NCBI GenBank assembly: GCA_958450365.1
Contig: CAUEEP010000897.1
Location: 274,501 to 338,500, forward strand
Origin: Mesorhabditis belari
Lineage: Eukaryota > Nematoda > Chromadorea > Rhabditida > Rhabditidae
Length of the DNA stretch: 64,000 bases
Reading direction: 5' to 3'
Shown here piece by piece: positions 56,572 to 64,000 of this stretch (positions are counted from its first letter, which is position 1; each line of letters begins with the position of its first letter). Made by a program: the position numbers and the translations under genes. Under the pieces are notes generated by a model. It saw nothing but the letters and a program-made list of their open reading frames with translations, was not told the DNA's origin and did no database searches.

Positions 56572-56652
56572 GCCCGTAGTGGATCCGAACTCGCGGCCAA
56601 AAAGCAAAAAGAAGAATGGGTAAGTGTGCACTTACCACTGCACTATTTGGGC
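56572..56652 (-). pseudogene. tRNA-like sequence
   Basis: Minus strand: acceptor GCCC/GGGC, A box TAGTGCAGTGGTAAGTGC, B-box-like GAGTTCGGATCCAC, T4 downstream. The centre is a polypyrimidine stretch rather than an anticodon arm. Confidence 0.5.
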
Positions 56653-57334
56653 ACATTTCGAGACATCGGAGACGTTAGAACTCAACTTTTCGATCGATAA
56701 AGTCACCTGCCATTAGACGCACGTGTGTCACGATTGTGCGGTGAAATGTGTGTGCTGTGAAATGAGTGGCCGCGAAATGAGTATTATCTTTACAAAATTA
56801 TATTACAGAAGTAAATGCAATGATTCTCAAGCAAATTCCGTACATCCACCATTTTAGAATTGGAATCTACCGCATTTTTGCGGTAGATTGAAGAGCCCCT
56901 TTTCGAAGAGCCCTTTTCGACGAAATTTTTCAACTCTCGATTAGCGAAATGCTCAACTTTTAAAAGAGTTTTTAAAAGGCTTTTTAAAAGACTTTGAAAA
57001 GCTTTAAATAATAGTTATAGTCTTTTAAAAAAGTCTAAACAAGCTTAATGACGTCGAAAAGCGGATGAGAATCCAAAAAAAAAACATCGATTTTTGAGCT
57101 CTTGAAAATTTGGGTATCTGTAGCTAGAGAAATAAAAAGAATTTTAGAGACACATTGAAAAATCGAAGAGTCAGCCGGCTCTTCTATTCGAATGTTTACG
57201 GGATTTGGGTAAATTCGATTGAAACGATCAATCGATCAATCTGCTTTGTTAAAAGCAGCAAAATCTTTTTGTTTTCATTGTGTTTTCGTCTTTTTTGTTG
57301 TTATCAATTTATTTATTCCAAATACTTCCAAATA

Positions 57335-57340
57335 TTTATT
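57335..57340 (-). promoter_or_regulatory. Poly(A) signal of MED27
   Basis: AATAAA on the minus strand, 87 bases past the stop; further copies lie just downstream. Confidence 0.55.
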
Positions 57341-57426
57341 CCAATTTTGTTAATGAGAATTAAATGAGATCATAAAGTTTGAAAATAATCAAAAATAACC
57401 CGTAAAATTATGAAAGCACCAATTGC

Positions 57427-60400
57427 TCACTTACAAGTCTCATGCGCGAAATCGAATTGCGTCTGCTTTGCAGCAAGGACGACGTAGGGAGGCATGAAAT
57501 CTTTCATGTGCTTTCTGAAAATGAGAATTTTAGATGGTTTTTTGTTGTTCTTTGTTGTTTTTTTTTTGTTGTTTTCTTGTTTTCTTGTTGTTTCTTTCTT
57601 GTTTTGCATGTATCCAAGGAAATAAAAACGCCTAAAACAGCGCCAGGCAAAAAAAAAAACAAAATTATTTTCTAGACATTTTTGCTTTTGCTTTTGCTTT
57701 TCTTTTGCTTTTGCTTTTTCTTTTGCTTTTGCTTTTGCTTTTTCTTTTTCTTAGCTTAGCTTAGCTTGGCTTGGCTTGGCTTGGCTTGGCTTAGCTTAGC
57801 TTAACTTGGCTTGGCTTAGCTTAGCTTAACTTGGCTTAGGCTTAGCTTAGCTTAACTTGGCTTGACTTAGCTTAACTGTTTGTGATAACTTAAAGCAAGA
57901 GAGCTAATGGAAATCGTTGATTGGCGTTGGTGAATGCTCTGCTCTGAATTTAAAACCGGTGTTCAAAGGCAAGCTGCTATAAAAAGTTCTTTATTCTAAA
58001 AATTCAAAAGTTCTTTATTCTTTGCTGTTTTTCACTTTTTCTGTCGAATCTTTGTGTTTTTAGGGTAAAAAGAGGCGGAGAATTCGATTTTTTAAAAAGT
58101 TTTACCCATAGAAACTCACGGTAACGATTTATTAAAAGTGATTTTAAACCAAAAAAAAAATCCCAAACCTAATTTCACTTTAAGGTGTACTTTGTTTTCT
58201 TTTTGTACTTTGAAATTTTCCACAAACACCCCTTCCTGGCGCACTGGACTGGACTCAATACTGAGCTACGAATTGAGTGTGTGCATCAGAAAGAGGGGGT
58301 TTCGGGATGTTTTTTTTCCGTATAAAGTACATTTCGAACTTGTCCCCGTACTCACCTGCAATATTTGCATTGTGCCCGAAAAACTTCTTGATATTTGCCC
58401 AATTGCATGAAGAGGTTCTTCATCGCATTTGACGTCAAATATGGATGAATTGTCTGGAAAATGTTGATAGATTTCGATTTTTTTTTTCATGACTTACATG
58501 AGTGAGCTGAACGTTTCCCTGAATCGTGAGCTTTCGGAAAATTAAATATTGGCTTTCCTTGGTTAGATCGACCTGAAAAACGGTTTAAATTGAAGAAAAC
58601 GGGTTTCATTTAATTGATTGTGCTTAAATCTTGTAAAAAACCTGGTTTCTAGTGCACACAACTCGTGCACCAGGAAATGTGCGTTTAAAAAATTTTAGCC
58701 CAAAGTACACAGAGAGTCAAAAAGAGTTTCTTTTGCCAGCTTACCCTTTTTTCTCCCATTTCCTCGTTGTACGCCCATTCCTCGTGTGGAGCGATGAATT
58801 GAAGGCTCTCGAAATACCCGAATTCCTCCACCAATAACATCTTTTGTGAGCAGATGAACGTGTTCTTCTGTGTCGGGCAAAAGAAGCCAAATTTGAGCTG
58901 AAAAAAAGTTCGAATTTGATTCAAGCATTAATTTTAGTGAAAACATTGAAAATTTGGGTATAAAAGTTTTTTCGAAAAGTTCAAGATCACCAATTTTCGT
59001 GCTATCATATCCCCAACTTTTCAAAATGCAAATTGAGCTTTATGAAACAATTTGCATTTATCTTTTTAAGTTATCCAATCACATTCACAGCTGTTACCTC
59101 AATAATCGATGACATACTGTTTTGTTCCAAATATGTGGGCACGATTCCCGATCGAGGCTTCATGTTTTTCAAATCGAGTTGAAGCTGAAATTCAGGAGTT
59201 AGTTTTGCTCAACCACACTACTTTACTTAAAGGGGAGGGGGGTATTAATCGCGGCCGGCTGACAATAAAATTTTTTTTACGGCAACCACCTGTTTTTTTA
59301 TTTTAATATCGCTGATTTTATTATAAAAAGAATAAAAATCACCCGGCTAGAGTGATTTGATGGGTTTACAAATTTTTGGAGACACTGCAAGGCTTGGAGA
59401 AAAACAAGATCGTCACTCATTGATATAAAAAGCATCAAATAAAACAAAATGATAGCTATCGGCGAAAAAATTTTTCACTTGGAATCGGCCTCGATTCTTA
59501 CGCTTCCTTTAATGAAAAACAAAAACAGGGAAAAGGCAAGAAATTCAAAAGATCTCAAAACTGACTTTTTTGGCTAAAAGACCACGAAACTTTCAAGAAA
59601 CCAAGTTTCAGAGAAAGAGCCTGTTTCTTACAGAATACACTCACATTCTTATTGTAATTTTTACAATAATCATAAAGTAATGAAGAGCTACTTTTGCACA
59701 AATCGTCTTTTTGCTTACAGCTTGCAACTTTCCCAAATCCATAAACAAACACAATCAAACCTGTGCAAAAGCTGCCTCGAAAAGCTTATGCGGATGTTTG
59801 TTCGCATCCTCGGCTCCCCAATTCGAATACGGCAAATGTTTCGGGATCATCGCCGTCGTTTTTCGACTGTACGGTCGATAGCGGTGAAACTCGGTGAGAT
59901 ACACGTAACGAGTCTGAAAAAATGTTGTTGATAAATAATTGAAATTGAATTTAGATTTAATATCGTCGAGCATCGAACTTACAAATATGCATTCGGTCCA
60001 ATTGGTTGTGTCGATGAAACTCTCGACAAGCTCGTGGGTGTTCAGATCGTTTTGCTCTTCCTGAAATGGAGTTCGAAAACAAAGGTTCTTGCAATTCTTC
60101 TCCATATGAATTTGCATTTTTAAATTACAAACTCTGAACTTTTTCCACTTCAGTTTCAATTAGAACCCAAGCAGCTTCAACCTTATTTTTTGGGAGTTAT
60201 CTTCTCCCCTCCACAAACCTGATAAATGCTCTTCAGCAGATCCATCTTCTCCATCGCTCCCGCGACATTCGGTGGCAATTGTTTAGCATAATTTTCGATT
60301 TGCTCGTAGAAGCGAGTGACTTCTTGCATTCTCTCGAGAGCGCTCGGATCGGGTTGACCGGATTCGGTCTCGAAGATCGCCTCATCCGCCCGTAAAGCAT

Positions 60401-60576
60401 AGTGACGAAGTTTTCGAATGAAATAGATGCCTGTAAAATGGGGATTCATGAAATTTTCCTTAAGTTGCGCATAAACTAGGAAAAACTTATTTTAAATTTG
60501 ACGCAAAAAAATTCAACGTACAATCGCCTACGTTCGGCTTCTTCACCGTACCATCTTTGTAGTTTTGCTGGGACAT
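57427..60576 (-). CDS. mdt-27: Mediator complex subunit 27
   Basis: Nine exons (minus): 60522-60576, 60219-60430, 59983-60060, 59761-59913, 59098-59184, 58745-58897, 58498-58572, 58356-58453, 57427-57514; 332 aa, close to human MED27 (about 311). Mediator links transcription factors to RNA polymerase II; MED27 sits in the tail/upper middle. The N-terminal half is helical. The C-terminal half aligns by eye with human MED27: TKESQYLIFRKLT with the human SNYQVFQKVT segment, and the ending C300xxC303-RKHMKDFMPP-...-FAHETCK with human CQRCGKFLQDGLPP...FHDTC. This CxxC...HxxC pattern suggests a zinc site. The stop TGTAAGTGA overlaps a perfect donor-like GTAAGTGA; the stop fits the family end and is preferred. 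The nearest upstream acceptor (ATTTAG) is about 47 bases before the ATG. Confidence 0.9.
57674..57885. repeat. TTTGCT then GGCTTAGCTTA arrays
   Basis: About 100 bp of CTTTTG/CTTTTT units followed by CTTGGCTTAGCTTAG units, in the last intron of mdt-27. Confidence 0.9.
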
Positions 60577-60928
60577 GTTTGGATGAAGTGAAAGGTGAAA
60601 AATTGATCAGAATTAGTTGCGCTAAATATATAAATTCATGAATTCGTCAGAGAATAAGCGGTAAGGACACTTTGTTTCATTGAATAAACGTCAATGAGAG
60701 TATCGTTGCGTTCATTTCTGCCATGGTTGACCAAGAAACATTTTTTACAGCGCCGTCAGCAGCCGAAAAATACAAAGCACTGCTTTTTCTTAAAAACGCT
60801 CAAAATAGCGCTTAAGTCCGGAGTCCCTGCTGACGGAATTCAACCAAATTGCACGATTTTCTCCAAGTATGAATCCGAATTACGCTTGAACAAAAAATTG
60901 TATTTTTCCATCACAACGTAATCTAATA

Positions 60929-60934
60929 TTTATT
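60929..60934 (-). promoter_or_regulatory. Poly(A) signal of NDUFB9
   Basis: AATAAA on the minus strand, 83 bases past the stop. Confidence 0.6.
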
Positions 60935-61016
60935 TACACAATGCTATTAACATTACCAAACTTTACTAAAAGAAACCGTACATAATAATCAACTAGAAAT
61001 TAGACAAAAATTAACT

Positions 61017-62739
61017 TTAATAATTCTTCTGAATCGTTTTCTCGTCAGGCAGTTTCGTTTGAATCGATGAGATTTGCTCATCCCAGTCCTAAAAGAAACG
61101 AATTGAGAAGATATCGATAAAGATGTCTAAAGTTCTTTTAATAAAATTATGATTTTCATCTCGGTTGCTTAAGCTAAAATATGGTTGGAGAACACGACGC
61201 GTCAGAATGCATAAAATTGTCTAATTAATCTGACACACCCTTTCATAAATTTTACGTTCTGTCAGACCGTACTTACAGATTAATTACGATCGTGTAATTT
61301 TTAGCACACTTAGCCTAACTACTAATTAAGATAAGGTTAACTACTAGCCTTTCTAAAGTAATTTTAAACGCTGAGCAATAAAAATCTTTCAAACCTTCTC
61401 AATCTTGGACCAATGCTGAAGCAATTCTTTCTTGCGTTGCTCACGGCGATTGAAGTAGTACGGGAATTGTTCTTTCTCTGGTAGTGTCCATTGCGTACTG
61501 TCCAAGATGTCGTCCCTCGACTCCCGTTCACGATCGTAGGAAGAACCTAAAGCAAAGAAATATTCAAGGCAATTTAAATCACATGTTTTTCTAGCTTAAC
61601 CAACATTACTTTACGATTTTTAACATTAAATCAACAAAACTGGTACTACGAGCACCATTGGCACTCCTATTCGTGCACTTTCACGTCCAAAGCAATACAG
61701 GTATTTTATCTCTCAGGTTGTTGACAAAAAAGGTAATCTTTCAAATTAAAAAACCTCCGGGATCCATTGCAAATCGGAAGGGCTTAAAGTGGCGCTTTTC
61801 CCAAAGTTGTCGACATCCATCAGCCAATAGCAGTTGAGACTTCCTCGTATCCTAAATGAAAAAATTAATTAAACAACGGTAGGTTCTTTAGCAAAATTTC
61901 TGTTTTCAATCAAATTGATTTATAAACGTTCATTATGCTCTTTAAATTCGAAAGATATTGCAAGAATTTTAGGATTAACTTTCTTCAACAAACAAGTTCT
62001 TCCATCAAATATTTAAGTAGAAGGATATCGTGTGCTTTAACTTCAAAATCAAAAATGGGAACTTTTAAGTTTCTAATTAAGGTATGTTTCAGTCAACGCG
62101 CAACTTGAGAATTCTAAAGTGCATTTGCGATTGTTCTGCAACAATAACATGAGGCTTGTGATACTAAAAATATTTTTTCCATCATAATTTGAATAAACGA
62201 TGATATTTGAATGAACTTCAAATTGCCTAAAGGACTAATTTTGCTATATTTCCTTTAATACAGTGGGATGTTTATTTTATTTGCTGCTCGCAAATATTCT
62301 ACTCAAATAAAAATGCCATTCAATTAGAGGAAATGCAATATTTTCACCCAAACGCACTTGTTCTTCCTTGTTTGCGTCGAATCGAGCCCTCATGATGACC
62401 TTCTGAAAGCGCACCTCCAGCAAGCTGCCTCCGTACCAGTTGTCGATCTCACGAAGCGAGCGCTTGTAGAGCCGGCACACCTAAAGTTGAAAAATTAGTA
62501 CACAACTAATTAATAAATTAATCTCGACCCTTTTATTCTACGAAATAAACTATTTAAATCGTCGGCTCCGAGTAATGCATTGTCCAAAAACAGTATCTTG
62601 CTTCTGTATAGCTTCCGTGTCTTTTTAAAAGCTTTTAAAAACCTCATGTCCGTCATCATTGCTTGCCAAGCTAAATATTTCTTACCTTCTGTCGATGTGA
62701 AAGCGCCTTTGTAAACATCCATGCCGGCGATTCAGCCAT
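61017..62739 (-). CDS. NDUFB9: NADH dehydrogenase 1 beta subcomplex subunit 9 (B22, LYR family)
   Basis: Five exons (minus): 62686-62739, 62358-62480, 61755-61851, 61395-61546, 61017-61088; 165 aa, in phase. An accessory subunit of mitochondrial complex I, in the membrane arm, needed for assembly. It is an LYR-motif protein that binds the acyl carrier protein. The motif is at residues 20-28 (CRLYKRSLR), followed by a conserved Tyr/Arg stretch (RARFDANKEEQ). Pro-rich and Gly-Gly-Ser-Tyr segments (FRFAMDPGGSSYDRERES) and EKEQFPYYFNRREQRKKEL match the family. The start is 35 bases after an AATTTAG acceptor. The tail past residue 145 is longer than in related worms as I remember them. It lies 371 bp downstream of mrps-6 and 440 bp upstream of mdt-27 on the same strand. 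Confidence 0.95.
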
Positions 62740-63109
62740 CTTGGCGGACTACCCGTCAAGCGCAAATGCACCTAAATTTATGTAATAAAAATTGAAAGAC
62801 CCGGGGCAAATTAATGGAAAAAACACATAAATCAACAAGAGAAACAAAGTCTAAAAATTTCTACAAAAACAAACTTTTCAACATCAACGAACAACTATAA
62901 TTCTATGCCCTATACGACCAAAACAATCAATAAATCATAACATTGAAGTGAACCTCAATACAAACTTAATAAATTAAAGTTGAACATTAAGATTTTTAAA
63001 AAAAATCTAATTAAACAACTTTAGATGTTGAATGAAAAATTTACTAACATCGTCCAACAAAGAAAGCATTATCCTATCAAGGTTCACTTCTCTCAAAATG
63101 TAAAAGCTT

Positions 63110-63592
63110 CTAGTATCTTGGCGGTGCAATCGGGTAACTCTTTGGAATCGATCTCCACTCCTTTTCTGTTCGCTTAAAGACGATTTGTCGTGTGAAATGT
63201 CCCATCTTTTGCTTTTCCCTCAATTCTTTCACTGCTTGTCGTTCTGCGGGCGGTTTCAGAAGTTCCTCAAGATTACATTCGATCGGTTCTTTTTCCTCAT
63301 TCGTCACAATTCCGACGTGCACTGTGTCCAAGTCTTGCCTCAAAATGCTGTCCACCGATTCGCGCATTTCTCGTGACATGTGTGTCCAGAAAAGGAACAT
63401 GTTTGATGTGTAGACTTTCTCATTCGTTTGTTTGGCTATCCGGCGGTAGGCGAGATCACGATGTCCAAGTGATTCGACCTTTTCAATGACAGCTCCTTGA
63501 TTGAGTAGAGTATTGCCAGCCCGTACGAGTGCCTTCACGAGATCGGCCTTTGATAACGAGCGAGTGATGAGCGTCAACTCGTAGAAGGGCAT
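63110..63592 (-). CDS. mrps-6: Mitochondrial ribosomal protein bS6m (MRPS6)
   Basis: Single visible exon of 160 aa. bS6 binds 16S/12S rRNA with bS18 in the small-subunit platform. The start MPFYELTLITRSLSKADLVK is the family's opening strand and helix. GAVIEKVESLGHRDLAYRRIAKQTNEK matches the second strand and loop in pieces; the C-terminus is extended by about 40 residues, rich in Lys/Glu. The ATG was chosen over an upstream in-frame ATG because it lies 11 bases after a CTTTTTAG acceptor and matches bS6 starts. It is the most upstream gene of the minus-strand block. No AATAAA was found near its 3' end. Confidence 0.95.
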   Translation of the reverse strand: MPFYELTLITRSLSKADLVKALVRAGNTLLNQGAVIEKVESLGHRDLAYRRIAKQTNEKVYTSNMFLFWTHMSREMRESVDSILRQDLDTVHVGIVTNEEKEPIECNLEELLKPPAERQAVKELREKQKMGHFTRQIVFKRTEKEWRSIPKSYPIAPPRY

Positions 63593-64000
63593 CGTTTCGA
63601 TACCTAAAAAGGAAAGATTAATCACGGTTTGAGAAATAGAACAGAGATAAAAAGGGCAAAAAATAAGCTATCTCTCGACTTTAAAGGATTCAATGCGTTA
63701 GATACATTTGTTTAAAGATGGATTTGTTACTGCTATACAATAAAACGTTTGCTAAATCATCATGAAAGGATCCGATTCGTAAAAAAACATTTTTTCAAAT
63801 GTTCTGCTGAAAAATCGTTTTTAATCGTCGACAAAATCATCATACTAGGCTCGATTACCGGTGCAAAGCATTAGAACAAAAGAAATTTTATCTGGGACAA
63901 GGTTTTCAACAAAATAAACAGTATAATTCCAAAGGTACATCGCTTTTCCAACGTAAAGAACAAGGATTTTCGTTTGTGCTATACAGGAAAATGCGATTCG
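63593..64000. other. Sequence upstream of mrps-6
   Basis: AT-rich, no coding exon recognised. Probably promoter, outron or intergenic sequence of the minus-strand block. Confidence 0.5.

Larger units (their letters stand above)
56110..57426. other. Intergenic region between the two MED27 genes
   Basis: Contains the tRNA-like sequence at 56572, AT-rich DNA, and minus-strand poly(A) signals near 57308-57340 belonging to the upstream copy. An exon-like stretch at 56340-56420 was considered and rejected. Confidence 0.6.

Noticed and set aside
53801..60576. One long minus-strand gene spanning both MED27 regions
   Set aside because: Each half reconstructs as a complete nine-exon MED27-like protein with its own start, stop and poly(A) signal.

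Overview
The window is nuclear DNA of a nematode, probably rhabditid. The gene models have many short exons with TTTTCAG/TTTTAG-type acceptors. One gene encodes a nematode-specific SRT chemoreceptor. Each of the seven start codons I could place lies 4-45 bases after a 3' splice acceptor, as expected for spliced-leader trans-splicing. No bacterial, organellar or viral segment was seen.

Layout: 1-4.8 kb is gene-free repeat DNA. 4834-8631 (+) is Elongin A in 11 exons. 8.6-23.3 kb is a gene desert of minisatellites, palindromic MITE-like elements and tRNA-like sequences. 23.4-35.7 kb (+) is a TBC1D12/TBC1D14-type RabGAP whose introns are swollen by microsatellites, palindromes and a mariner remnant. 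35.8-44.6 kb is a second repeat-rich interval with a 1.24-kb mariner element carrying a frameshifted transposase. 44655-51315 (+) is an SRT receptor in 8 exons; its third intron is almost entirely a transposon nested in another transposon. It faces a head-to-tail minus-strand block running leftward from the window end: mitochondrial ribosomal protein S6, complex I subunit NDUFB9, Mediator subunit MED27, a diverged tandem MED27 paralogue, and eIF4E (IFE-3-like).

Functionally the minus-strand block is housekeeping (mitochondrial translation and respiration, Mediator-dependent transcription, cap-dependent translation). The plus-strand genes serve transcription elongation and ubiquitin ligation, membrane trafficking and chemosensation. 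The most notable items are the two adjacent MED27 genes with the same nine-exon structure, about 19 tRNA-like loci that keep Pol III-type A and B boxes but mostly lack a normal anticodon arm, and repeated cases of tandem arrays sitting inside or beside palindromic elements, including one array built from a tRNA-like A box.

Gene models were assembled by hand from splice signals, reading phase and remembered family sequences; no alignment or search was run. Most long open frames in the repeat regions come from tandem repeats and are not listed as genes.
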